Part shown: in pieces, positions 37,912 through 57,132 of the stretch
Position numbering within the stretch: position 1 is the stretch's first letter
How the letters are laid out: each line of letters opens with the position of its first letter
Source: Paralichthys olivaceus
Taxonomy: Eukaryota > Chordata > Actinopteri > Pleuronectiformes > Paralichthyidae
Assembly: GCF_024713975.1 (NCBI RefSeq)
Contig: NC_091100.1
Span: forward strand, 19,043,501 to 19,107,500
DNA length: 64,000 nucleotides
Direction: 5' to 3'
Notes under the pieces: model-generated
What the model saw: only the letters and a program-made list of their open reading frames with translations
Database searches by the model: none
Told to the model about the DNA's origin: nothing
Position numbers and translations under genes: made by a program

Positions 37912-38595
37912 TCAGCGTCTGGTCTTCGTGTACACGGAGCTGTACGCACTGTCCACCCGGGGACAGAAGCGCTTGGTGTGAGCTTTGGTCCCCGTGGCTC
38001 CGCAGAGGGGACACACGTACTGTCGCAGGTAAGGACACATGACTTCCCCGGCGTAGTTCTTCAGCCAGTGGGATCCATACACCAGGTCGGACTCTCCGTT
38101 GTGTTTGCAGAAGCTGCAGAACATGCGCTCAAGAGGAGGAGGAGGCGCCGCTGGGGGCTCGGGTGTCTTAGGGCGAGTCGTCCTCTTGTGGTCTTTTGGC
38201 CCCCGGTGAGGTTTTGGCACTTGTTTCAGATCCACCACATCTGGTGCGTCACCACGAGCAGGGGTTGGTGCACGCAACACATCAGTTAAAGGCTGATGAG
38301 CGGAGGAGTCAGGACGCGGGGACTGAACGCGGAGACCCGGCGCACAATATGCTCCGAGGTTGTTGTGGCGCATCGCGTTAAGGCGCATGGACACCAGAGC
38401 CCTGCGGCGATCACCGGGCTCCAGGTGTGAGGCTTTGGGGGCTGAGAGTGGCGACTGAGCCGCGCTGTTCCGAGCCAGAATGTCTCTGATGGTCTCCGAC
38501 AGTCCCATGTAGTCTCTCCAGGGCTGGAAACTTCCGCTGTTTGACTCCATGAAGCGCGGCAGGTGGTGAAAGAGGCCCCAAACCACACCATTCAT
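37912..38595 (-). CDS. nanos3: Nanos homologue, germline RNA-binding translational repressor
   Basis: Single exon ending TGA at 37914-37912. The C-terminus holds the Nanos zinc finger: C-x2-C ([11 protein letters not shown]), H in GSHWLK, C in EVMCP, then C-x2-C ([12 protein letters not shown]), H and final C (KRFCP), i.e. two CCHC knuckles. The N-terminal [16 protein letters not shown] matches the CCR4-NOT (NOT1) binding motif, as in human NANOS3 (GTFDLWTDYLGL). Nanos with Pumilio represses and deadenylates mRNAs in primordial germ cells. Start: ATG at 38595 (MNGVVWGL, A at -3) is chosen; ATG at 38550 (MESNSGSF) is an equally possible start, and the frame is open further upstream to 38769. 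Assignment to nanos3 rather than nanos1/2 rests on its cc2d1a/brme1 neighbours. Intronless, as usual for fish nanos genes. Confidence 0.92.
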   Translation of the reverse strand: MNGVVWGLFHHLPRFMESNSGSFQPWRDYMGLSETIRDILARNSAAQSPLSAPKASHLEPGDRRRALVSMRLNAMRHNNLGAYCAPGLRVQSPRPDSSAHQPLTDVLRAPTPARGDAPDVVDLKQVPKPHRGPKDHKRTTRPKTPEPPAAPPPPLERMFCSFCKHNGESDLVYGSHWLKNYAGEVMCPYLRQYVCPLCGATGTKAHTKRFCPRVDSAYSSVYTKTRR

Positions 38596-38699
38596 ACTAG
38601 CTCCTTGTCGGTTGTAAGGCAAACTGTCTCTCGGGGACAGGGTCAACTTTTTGACTTTGTAATAACGACTTAAAGATCCAGACACGCTGCGCCGGGTCG

Positions 38700-38850
38700 T
38701 GCGTAACAACGCTTTGATTGGTAATTGAGCACAAGTGTTGGTACGCTCCTTCCACGTACCAGCAGCCAATCACAGGAGCTCATGCGCCAGGCGTGCACGG
38801 CCCAATTGACCCCTCTGTTTCCTCCAATGGTTGAGAGGTGTTTGTCACCC
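38700..38850 (-). promoter_or_regulatory. Putative nanos3 promoter with CCAAT boxes
   Basis: Minus-strand CCAAT at about 38717-38721 (ACCAATCAAAG), with two more CCAAT motifs on the plus strand at about 38765 (AGCCAATCACAG) and 38825 (CTCCAATGG). A CCAAT box about 125 bases before 38595 favours that ATG. No TATA box at the expected place. Confidence 0.4.
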
Positions 38851-39259
38851 ATTCGGCCTCCACGTGCTCAGTCACAGTCTGGCTGGTTTCACCACCATAG
38901 TTTTCATTTTTTTATTTATGAATAAATGTTTCTAATATTTAAATCTCACTTGAATCTTTGGTTTGAGAAGACAAATCAAGGTGTTCAATGTGTAAATCTA
39001 AATGTAGACGTTTTAGCTCATGGACAAATATGGAAAAGATGCAATGTCTCCAAAGAACTGGCAGCAAGTAATCTGCTGCTCTCACTATGACTATATGTTT
39101 ACATGGGCACCATTATTTGGACCAGATACCTTAATCACAAAAAGACAATATTTCAATCGAGAAGTGTATATGATATCTAGTCGTCTGAGGATACCGTTAC
39201 TTTGTTGGTAACTGCTGTACCGGTCGATGTTGTAAAATGCTGTGAAAACTTCAATACTA

Positions 39260-39562
39260 CGGTGGCTGAGAGAGCTCAACGCACTGCAAATTAAGAAAAC
39301 ACATGCAAATAGATAAACACTTGCAAATTAAGAAAACAACTTCGACGACATGCGCTGCAAAAAGTCACAACACATGCAAATAAAGCATGCTGCAAATTGC
39401 AAAAACGACACAGGATATGTTTCCAGGGGATCCAAAAAATGATGGACCTGGCTGTAGTTCAATGCTTTGTGAAGTTCCACCACCACTGATGGGTAGCAGA
39501 CTTCAATAACGTCGAATTGATTATGTTGTTTTCCTGCATGTATTGAGCTCTCTCAGCCACTG
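39260..39562. mobile_element. Tc1/mariner-type MITE (303 bp) with TA duplication
   Basis: Inverted ends CGGTGGCTGAGAGAGCTCAA (39260-39279) and, read inward from the right, CAGTGGCTGAGAGAGCTCAA (39562-39543), 19 of 20 identical, flanked on each side by TA (39258-39259 and 39563-39564). The internal part is rich in AAATTAAGAAAACA and CATGCAAAT words. Non-coding. Confidence 0.88.
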
Positions 39563-39954
39563 TACAGTATCCTCTGTTCACGAATGAACAATAACAAAAG
39601 AATAAATATATTCACTATTTATTGGTTATTTTAAAAATACAAAATCAGGTACAATATACTTTTTCAATGACTTTCACCTGTAGTGACAAATGTTGTATTA
39701 AAATGACCAGTCCAAGTGTGAAGCCTGTGGTGCGTCCACCATCTTTTCTGTGCCACTGTCCCATGATTGGGGATCAACTTCTATGGATCTGAAGGAGAGG
39801 AGGAGTTGGAGATGTCAGCTGTCAAGTACAAAGATAAAAATCAAAAGCTGGCCAGGCCGAACATTTCAGGTGCAAAAAACAATTATTTTTAATGTGTAGA
39901 TGGTGCCAAACAAATCTGTCCCATGAGTGAACAGTGAAACTTTGTTAAAGTCAA

Positions 39955-40400
39955 ACCATGGACTGTATATAAAAATGGACAACGCGTCTCCACTTCCTCC
40001 CGCTATCAAGAAATGAAGCCAAAATATCCTGGATATGAATGCTGCCATTTTGTGCATTTGGACTCTGTGCAGCAGTCAAGGTCCGACCGATACCCACACT
40101 CCACCAATCATGAGTAAGTCTCAGCAGTCAATCATGACATCACTTCACTGTGTTTTTAAATGGCATCAAATAACTAATTGAAATCAAACTTTCCAGAAAA
40201 ATGAACACTTGAACAGAATCATAGGAACAATCTAAATTGACAGGACCCATCTCTGAGAAAAAATAATTGGACATGTGACTTGGACTTTTTAGTTTGGTCC
40301 ATGTTCCATCCACTAATATTGAAGAGGCGGGGTTTATAACCTATACTTCAGCCAATCAATTGGCTTCCCCTTTTGGGTAGTAGTAGTGCACTCTACCATC
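39955..40400. repeat. Interspersed repeat beginning with a CCATGGACTGTATATAAA block
   Basis: CATGGACTGTATATAAAAAT, ACGCGTCTCCACTTCCTCCC and GAATGCTGCCATTTTGTGCA are familiar from a high-copy fish element. It lies downstream of the ssx2ip-like gene. The class and exact ends are not resolved. Confidence 0.45.
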
Positions 40401-40656
40401 ATCCTTTTATTAATTAGAATATATATATTATATTTTTAAAAAGCTAAGAATATATAGAAGCTGTTTATGTTGTATCAGTGCCACATCGATTGTACTCATT
40501 AAAGTAACAACATTGAAGGAGCACACACACAGACAACAGACATAAAAATACATCATTTACATTTGGCCTGTGATACCGTGGGCAGCTGAAAAAAGACACA
40601 ACCTTGTTAAGTAATGCTGCCGTTAATGCTTTATATGATGATCAAGACTGGCTCCA

Positions 40657-43600
40657 CTAAAACCTGCTATAAGATGGAATCTTGACTGACCGACAGTTGT
40701 ATGATAGATTGAGGGCAGCGTAGAGCTCAGGAGTGCTGGGAGTTTGAACTCTGACTCTTCCCTGATGAAACACAGACAGAGCAGCTGACCCAGAGCCGAT
40801 GGATGATGGAGTGATGGGAAGACAGCCAGATATACTGGTGGGCCCCGAACCGGAGAAACCTAGAGTCAAATATACATGATGTGTTTGTGTTTACTCCCAA
40901 AAACCTAAACACATCACCACATTTAAAAATCAGCCTCTTTCCATTTATTACTCATACTCACTGAGAGCAGTGCTTTCTCTTCTCTTGCTGCTTGGTGCTC
41001 CTTTACCACACAGAGATGAGTCGCACAAATACTGCTGCTTCATGAGAGAGGCCTTCTGCTGCTCAAAATCACGACGCTGTAGACAAAGAAATAACATTTT
41101 GCACCGTTATATGCATCCTTATAAATTAATTCAGTTGGTGAATACCTCACAATTGTTCAGCTTAAAACAGCTGCTACAACCCCCAGCCCAACCTCAATCA
41201 TTTAATCCAAGGGCCTCCGACCTGAAAAAAAGTCATCCAAGCAGTCTTATAACAGCAGCCTCTGCTTAGTCCTCCTCTCACCTCGTGGCTCAGTCGGATT
41301 GCGGCGTCAGTGAAGGACAGTCTCTCTCTTTCAAAAGTATTCCTCTGATGGTCCAGCTCGGCCCAACGCAGCTGGAGACGCTCCCATTCTTCCAAAAAGT
41401 ACGAATCGGCCAGAGCGGAGGGGACAGGTGAGTCGAGGTTACCCTACAGACAAGAAGGAAGGAGTGTGTGACACAAGCAAACGTTCACATGAGAAGGTAG
41501 GTAGGTGTGTGTGTGTGTGTGTGCATGATAGAGCATTATACCTGCAACATTTGCTGTTGTAATCTGACAAGCTGTTGACTCTCTCTCAGTTCAGTTCCTA
41601 GTTGAGCCAAGAGCTTGTCATGGTCAGTACCAACACCAGTTTGACCTATTCTCAAGACAGACCACAGATTGACAAGTTTCTCAATCATTGGTCCGTTAAA
41701 AAGAAATGAAACTTGCTATAGTCCTCATAAAAAGGTGCAATGGGAAGAGGGATCACAAATCTTTTCTTATGAGGTGAGTTTTTACCTTCAGACAGGATGT
41801 CACCCAGTCTCCTCTGCACCTTCCTCCAACTCTGAACCACACCACCTGTCACATGTTCACCAAGCACCACCTCAGCTTGATACAACATTTTGTCGTCACG
41901 TTGGACCTCGTCCTGAACGTCCGTAGAGTCTGACAGGATCTTTGAAAAGTTATAATCATTTATTATATCTTTCAGAGAATTGACAGGGAAACCATACTTG
42001 ACTCAATATTAAAGTGTCCTTTCAGTGGCTGTGTTGGAGCTTTTGATCCCCTCATGATATTCCTCAGCAGATGTTTTTATGGAATTGAACATTCATGGAG
42101 GTTCAATGAATGAATATATGAATATTGGAGCACAGCAACAGCTAATAAATGGACCTTGTTTTTGGATTATGTCAAGTGCTTTATCCAAGTTCAAGAATTA
42201 ATTTTATTTCCCAAACATTTAGGCCAAAACAATTCTGAATTGGTCAGAAAAAAGTACATTTACACATCTGTAGCGTCATGTCAACTTGTGAGATATAAGT
42301 GAAATCGCTGGACGGTTACTAAATAGACCTTGAGAACATCTAATCACTTATTAATAAGTGCCCCTTTTAAAAGCATTCTTCTCTGACAAATTCACATCGT
42401 GTTAAACCATCACTTGCTACGGTTTCCCCCAACCTGCTCCATGTTGACCCTGAGTGCATGAAGCAATGTGGTGAGGCTGTGGCGCAGCTTCATCGCCTCT
42501 CTGAGCTCTGCCTCTCTGCGCTCCAGCATCAGACGCAGTGCTGCCTCTTCCCGTCTGCAAGGTGCACAGAGCAAGTGATGAGGAGGAGGAGGTGGAGAAA
42601 GTGAGCTGAAGATCAGATGTGGCAGGACAAGTGCAGCTAACTTACTTTGTAGTAGACAAAAAGGATTTGATTGGCTGTTCCCTTCTGCTGCGGCCTCCAG
42701 GGGGGAAATTTAACACCTCTATGGCTGCATGGAAAAGTGCAGGATGGTAAACTGTGTGATTTTACTCAACGCTTGATATACAACATAGATCTGTGTGTAT
42801 TTATTATTCTGTGTCTGAGTGGGTCTCACAGGGTCCTTTCTCCTTGTGTCTGACACTGAGCTGCTGTGACAGTCGCTCCTTCAGCCTGATGCTCTGCTGC
42901 TCTCGCCGCCTCAGCTCTGCCTCCAGTTGGCTGCACCGCAGCTGCAGATGCGTGTACTGTCAAGCAGAAAAAGATCAGCGTGTGAGTGTGTGTTAGTGCA
43001 GGGGGGGTAGTTCAGATAGTAATATATTCTAATATTACCTTGGTGCGCTCACACCTCAGCATGTCCTGGAGCCTGCCCACATGCTCGTCCATCTCCTGCA
43101 GCTGCTCCTGTGAGATATTTATAAGAGTTTGTTTTTCTGCCTTGCAAACAGCAGCACTGATCTACTACACTCACTCACTCACTCTGAGTGCGTCTCCCTG
43201 CTCCCTGTGCTCCTCCCTGTCAGTCCACCAGGGGGCGCTGTGACAGAGTTCATTCAGAGGGCTGGGGCTGGGATCCCTGAGCAGAAATGAGTCTGTGGTA
43301 GACCGGTGCAGAAAGCAAAAGATGCTGTTAAGAGAGGATATAGGAAGATGATGTGGCTAATATGAAAGCATGACTAGATTGGTTTTCCAGCATCCATACT
43401 CAGCAGATTTTGGCTCATTTATGTACATGTGAACATTTTATTATCTTCACCAAGGAGTTTATGTTTTAGTCTGTTTGTTTATCTGTTAGTTGGCAAGATA
43501 ATGCAAATACTATGAAACGGATTACCATGACACTTGGTGGAAGGATGTGATATGGCTCAGGGAAGAACCTATTACATCTCAGTGCAGGAATTTGTTTTCA

Positions 43601-43902
43601 CTTTGTTTTAAAATGCTGTAGATTTCTCAGAGAATCATTTATGTATCTGTTTAGGGGACTGATATTCATGTGTATGTGCAATTTTTGTGCAGATCCAAAT
43701 GAAAATCCTCTTGTGAATTTAAAAGTGGTTTCATGAGGGAACTGTTGAGCCTTGGCGGAGGTATGCACTGTGCCGAGTGTCTGTAGTTACCTGAATGCTC
43801 ATTAAGTCCTCTGACGCTCTTCTGAACAAACCTGGAAGCCATCTGGAAGCCCTTTAACATTTCAGCAGCAAAGGGACAGTTTTTACACTCATGCAAATCT
43901 AA
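40657..43902 (-). CDS. ssx2ip: SSX2IP/ADIP family protein with missing or divergent N-terminus
   Basis: Exons 43902-43791, 43292-43183, 43107-43039, 42956-42830, 42724-42646, 42554-42434, 41939-41786, 41645-41542, 41443-41282, 41076-40962 and 40859-40657 (TAG). From ATG 43860 the chain gives 437 residues; human SSX2IP has 614. Nearly all coiled coil. Close matches to human: FERERLSFTDAAIRL (human FERERRSFTEAAIRL), RLKERLSQQL (KLKERLHQLV), KASLMKQQYL, and ALSFSGSG (FSAFSGSS). SSX2IP links afadin and alpha-actinin at junctions and acts in centrosome maturation and ciliogenesis. The first half of the ADIP domain was not found upstream to the next gene; the frame enters 43902 without an upstream Met, so the start is uncertain. 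A GTCAGT donor-like site near 40680 could replace the TAG end. It is next to a gng5-like gene, as on human 1p22. It may be a shortened paralogue. Confidence 0.82.
43445..43780 (+). repeat. Dispersed repeat family A, near full-length copy beside an ssx2ip exon
   Basis: Starts TTATCTTCACCAAGGAG and ends GCCTTGGCGGAGGTATGCAC, the two ends being roughly inverted (CTTCACCAAGG against CCTTGGCGGAGG). All internal landmarks are present. It ends about 10 bases from the splice donor of the exon at 43902-43791. Confidence 0.75.
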
Positions 43903-44018
43903 CTGGTGGTCACAAATGAATCAGTACAGGAGCAATGCAAACATTCTTGTGCTTGTATGTTGAAACTTACTGTATTGTAACAATGGATCAGTCCACATGT
44001 GCGTTTCTGGTACCTCAC

Positions 44019-44110
44019 CTGAACTTCCTCACACAGATGCTTCCTCTTTTACTTCCAGGTGATGACACTTCCACTAATCACCACTGACAATAGGCATGAA
44101 GAGGAAGCTT
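44019..44110 (-). other. Candidate 5' UTR exon of the ssx2ip-like gene
   Basis: A consensus donor GTGAGG follows AAGTTCAG at 44019 on the minus strand. Upstream sequence carries stop codons in the frame that would join the next exon, so it cannot add protein sequence; it also holds a short upstream ATG frame of seven codons (ATGCCTATT then TAG). No promoter element is obvious. Confidence 0.3.
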
Positions 44111-47091
44111 CAGGATTTAAAATGACTCAGTCACATCACCTCCAACTGAACTTTCACTTTTACTCTGTTTGGATTATTAAGTACCAGTCTTATAGGGTAG
44201 TTTCGGAAGGTGTTGAGGGCTAAATTTTTTTTTTAGTATAGTTTTAGTTTTAGATCAGCAGTTTTCAAATCCAAATTATTTCTAACCATCATGTCAGCGT
44301 TTGGTGTCTCCTATCAAGTGAATATCAGTTTGCCATTGTTTGAAAATTTAAGAGCATAAATAGAACAAATACATCTGTATTATAAATTAAATTTTAATGT
44401 GGTTTATCTTCAATAAACTGAAAAAGAAGAAACTATTCAAAAGTTGTTTAAAAGTGAAACTTTCCTCTTTTTCCTATGCACAAAGTATTGATTTTAAATC
44501 ACACACAACAATCTTCAATGTCCAAAAAAAGTCATTTATTTCCTACAAGATTGCCCATAGTAGCAAAGTTAAGAAAGATAAAAGCTGACAGTAGTGAAAG
44601 GTTTTGGTTGATTGGAATAAGATTTCAGCGTGGAAATCAATTGATGCAACAAGTCTCTGCAGCATGATTCATTAAACACAAATACAGACAAAGTGTTACA
44701 TTAAATTTGGGACCAGGTTTCACATCCAAATAGTGTAAGGCCATGATGTGGATTTTCCTTTTTAAATTGAAGACACGAACAGATAAGCAACCTTAACAGG
44801 CTGTTAAATATGTACAGAAAAAGGACGGGGTGTACAATCACACATCCTGCACTGAAAGAATTAAAAGTCTGTACAGTACTGTCCTACCTCACAATAGTAC
44901 TAACACCGAAGCTATTATATATCATTATAATTTATGAGAAGTTTAAACCACCAATCATTTTAGCACACAAGGGATCAGAATGTCTGTTGGCCACGTGCAT
45001 AGTTAATATTTTATTGAAATACAGTGAACAGTGAGGTCCAAAAGTCTGAGACAACTTTCCCCACTTAAGGGAATGGGACATTGGACCCCACTGTGCACAT
45101 AACAATACATGCTCTTATTCTTGAACAGCACCTGGTTGCATTCATTACTATTAATAATTATATGACTGTAACACACAAAACACAAGAGGAAATAGTAACC
45201 TCAGCAGCCAGTCACATGGACAGCATTTCACTGACTGACTGGAGACAGACAATGTTAAGCCAGGGAGGCCAGGCATGTTAAGCACGAGGTAAAACGAGAC
45301 CAGCTTAATCATTAGTCAGGCTAGTGTCAATAACAACATGTAGAGTTTGGCCCTGCTTTAAATGTAACAGATGGGAGTTATGATACCATTAGTTTTGGCA
45401 AACAAGTGGACCCTCAACACCCCCCACCCCATCCCACCCCACCCCTCCATCCATCATTCCCGCGTTGCATCATCCCGAGAGGAGCTGGTGGATCTACAGA
45501 GAAGTCACGTAGAAGTGAAGAAATCCTTCCATGTTTCTTTCTGTTGGAGACAGAAACAAAAACCACTGAAACAAAGCTCATTTTAAAATTGACTGATCGC
45601 ATTTAGCTGTTTCAGTTTCAGCGTCCAGGGACACTCACACAGAGGGGAACGATTGTTAACATTAGTAAGACTCATGTGCTTTGGCTGCTGTGACAAGTCA
45701 AAATGCCAGTTCTTGTTGGTACATGTAGTTTGGTGACTTCACATAGTCACCATGTGGTGCTCTATTAGTAACACATGCTGAAAGTTTTTTGTGAAGAACA
45801 ACTATGACATACATTTTTACTACAGCTCAACAAGTGGGACAAATATAATACCATGTGTCTATCACATTTTCGCATCATATCTATATAAAAATATAAGTGA
45901 CTAACACTGACCCCCCTTATGGACATTACGCATGAACACACACACCATCAACCACTTGTATACTCTACATGTCTTCTCCACTCATTGTAATGTATTGCAC
46001 CTATTTAAAAAACTTTTTTATAATTATTTTTATGTATGTAATGTACTTTGTGATCTTGTCTTTATCAATTATTCAATTTTATTTTTTTGTTATGCACCAA
46101 ACGCCAAAGCAAATTACCTATATGTTGAAAATCTTATTCTAACGATGAGGAAGATTGATTCCCTCATGGAATTTTTAAATTGACCTTTTTTCGTGAATTA
46201 CAAGCAAAGTTTCCAGAGATAGTATCAGTATTGTTTTAGTGCACGTTGATTTTGAAAATAAAAATTGACCTGTATATTTATCCTGTTAATCTCAATTACA
46301 TGATTTGTGCAAGATTTATGTAAACTTGGCAACATAAATATTTTAAACATAACTAAGTAGCAAAACAACCATCAATGTAATCTATTAGTTTGAGCCAAGA
46401 TAAACTTTAATACGTGTCACCAGCATGTGTTCTATAAGAACAAGTGATGCTTTGTTCTGTGCTCGATTTGAAATGTTTTATTTAGTTTATCTAAGGTATG
46501 GAGCCACTTGACCAAACCACTGAACAATGTTTGAGATGTGATAAGACTAATAAGTATACGATAAGAGCAGCAAAGCACCAAAGAGGCTGCAGGCATGACT
46601 TTGAATTTGTCAATAAGGAAATTATTTCCCTTTTATTTTCTGTAAAAATTGTTTCATTAATTGTTTTAACTCTATTGTAATCAATATAATTAGAGTGAGA
46701 TCCAATACAGTACAAAGAATACAAATCATATCAGAGCACAATAAAGAGAACAAATGTCTTTATAAGCAACAGAATAAGCGCTGACAAAATAAGTAAATTA
46801 TTTGAGTTACAGAAAAGAAATCTATAATTATTTTTCTAATCAATTAATTCTAATAATATTAAGTATCTTTTAATTTTGTTTTCAGTTAATGGTTGGAAAA
46901 ATCAAGCTATTTTAAGATAATGATTAATAAGTTTTACATTAAGACGTTATTTTTTTAGATATTCTAGACTTAAACAGTTTAATTCCAAATCGAATATTAA
47001 AATAAATCGACTTGTGGACGAATCATTCCAGCTCAGGTCAACCGAAATATTAGAGCCTTGGGGATGTAAAGCACCTATCAGTTTCATTTCA
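44111..47091. other. Intergenic DNA between the ssx2ip-like gene and the gng5-like gene
   Basis: No coding frame of note. Strongly AT-rich. A small Tc1 remnant lies at 45029-45093. The minus-strand frame near 46491-46600 (SHLKHCSVVWSSGS) looks like a degraded LINE reverse transcriptase segment. I searched the minus strand here for ADIP N-terminal coding sequence and saw none. Confidence 0.5.
45029..45093. mobile_element. Internally deleted Tc1-like terminal-repeat remnant
   Basis: CAGTGAGGTCCAAAAGTCTG at the left, and TTGGACCCCACTG at the right, whose inverse is CAGTGGGGTCCAA. These are the ends of a well-known Tc1-like family of fish, with almost nothing left between them. Clean TA duplications are not visible. 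Confidence 0.6.
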
Positions 47092-47099
47092 GTCTAAAC

Positions 47100-47449
47100 C
47101 CGGGCTGTAACAATTCTTGAACCAAAACAGAAACCACGATTCAGACGTCCTTTGTTTCGGCAATTATATAAATATTGTTTATAGGAATGCTGCTGTTATT
47201 GAAGCATCACAGACGCTTCTCTTTCTGTTTACTTTCCTGAGTTGTTGGTTTAAGATCTGCAATAAAACCCAGAACTGATTATTTTTGTTGTATCCGTTTT
47301 TACGTAGTTTGCACTGGATTGAACTGAACTGTGTTGGGCTTGTGGGGGAGACTAAAAGAGACTTTGTATATATACCGATTGAACCGAACTGTGGCTCAAA
47401 AACCTAGGTCTGAACCGAACCTTGGATTCAGCTTAATGTTACAGCCCTA
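47100..47449. mobile_element. hAT-type MITE (350 bp) with 8-bp target duplication
   Basis: Inverted ends GGGCTGTAACA (47102-47112) and TGTTACAGCCC (47437-47447). Flanks are GTCTAAAC (47092-47099) and ATCTAAAC (47450-47457), one mismatch over eight bases. Internal GAACCGAAC motifs. No coding capacity. It lies about 100 bases beyond the gng5 stop codon, in its possible 3' UTR or UTR intron. Confidence 0.87.
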
Positions 47450-47554
47450 ATCTAAACTAAAAGGGGGAGGTAATTAACGTCCTCCCTACTGTAATTAACT
47501 GTGCAGCTTATCTCCCCAGCTAGTGCCTGAGTGGGGGAGCAAGGCGAACTTACC

Positions 47555-49437
<1,883 letters not shown>

Positions 49438-50863
49438 GGCGGCGGCCTTCGCTGCAGAGAAGTTACGTGAACCGAGCGGAAATTAACCCAGACTGCTCCA
49501 AACCCTGGACCCGACTGGCAAACCGAGGTCCACATGCGCCCCGCCCCATCTGTGCCAGCGAGCCATGCTATTGGGCTCGAAGCCTGTCAATCAAAAAGTT
49601 GCTCTAAAAGCCGCGCCCCTGCACATATTGGCCATTATCATGAGTTTCATCGAGATCAGAGCAGGAAGCTGTGACGTCCAGTCAGAGCAGTCAGCAACCT
49701 TTTCAGTTTAGCCCACACCAGCTCAGGGAGATGTTAAAGATTCAGTGTGCAGAATTTAGTGACACCTAGTTGTGAAGTTTCATGTTGCAGCTGAATATCC
49801 CTCACCTCCCCCTTTCACTTACATATTACACACTAAACCTTTAAATAAAACATTTTAAATGTGAGGGTGAATTTAGGAAACACAAAACTTCTTTCAGAAA
49901 TGGTTTGATCTCAAGAGATTCTCCAGACATTCAAATGTTAAATGTCCGAGTGAGAGCTGCTCCTCTGGCAAGCCCGCTAGTAAAAGTCAGTAGAATGTCC
50001 TAATAAGCTGATATGAGAAAACAGTAGGAGATCCTCTGCAGGATTCATTGGGAGTGAGTGGGCGTGTTGATGATGTTTCTAACACATCTAGCAACAGATG
50101 CAAAAATTAAAACAAAAAAAGAAAACAAATATATCACGATGAAAAAGCAGTGTCATACATGTAGAATACACCTACAAAGATGTCAAGAGATTTGTTTTGG
50201 GTGATAACGGCCAATACTGATGTGAATGTGCTGTAAACAAGCAAAAAAACTTGATCACCGCAACTGAATGAATGCCTGTCCTACACCGCCTGTTGCACCC
50301 CGCGCCCCATCTCTGCAGTACATCTACCAGCAGAGAGTCTTTAGAAGAGCCAACAACACAACCAAAGACCCCGCTAAGCCTCAGAATCACCCCCTCACAC
50401 CAGTCTGAAATGCATGACTCCAGGACTCAAAGACATAATTCTGATTAACACCTCCGAACACTCCCACTTTTGACCCCTCCCCACAAAAAAAGGCAACTTG
50501 CTCTACTGACATCGTGTCTTTACACAATAGACTATATACACACTTGTTTTTGCACATTACCTTTAACCACTGTTATAACTGTCTGCCTCAGTATGTATGG
50601 ATGTATGTGTGTGATGTGCTTGATGAGTGGATATGGATTTGCATTTATTTAAAATATGCATGAAAATAAACACAGAGAAGTAGAAAAGTACTCAGACATC
50701 GATTTTTATTTTCTTCAATCATTTCACAGCTCATTGCGCAGCTAATAACAATCAGGAATTAACAATGTGTGTTAAGATTCAATTATGCAAATGTGACACT
50801 TATGAATAAAAACAATGCTAACACAAAATAATATCTATACTATAAAATGAGTTTGTATTATTA
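49438..50863. other. gng5 upstream region and intergenic DNA to the SRCR/ZP gene
   Basis: 49438-49620 is CpG-containing with CCGAGCGGAAAT and GCCCCGCCCC (Sp1-like) words, suitable for a housekeeping promoter of gng5. A copy of repeat family B occupies about 49890-50260. 50270-50650 resembles a LINE 3' tail. AATAAA on the minus strand at 50710-50705 is a good poly(A) signal for the SRCR/ZP gene, 154 bases after its stop. Confidence 0.5.

Positions 50864-57132
<6,269 letters not shown>

Noticed and set aside
37906-38289. 127-codon plus-strand frame
   Set aside because: Antisense shadow of the GC-rich nanos3 coding sequence.
38600-40650. mir-181c/d cluster expected next to NANOS3 in mammals
   Set aside because: No sequence resembling the miR-181 mature strand (AACATTCAAC...) with a hairpin partner was found on either strand.
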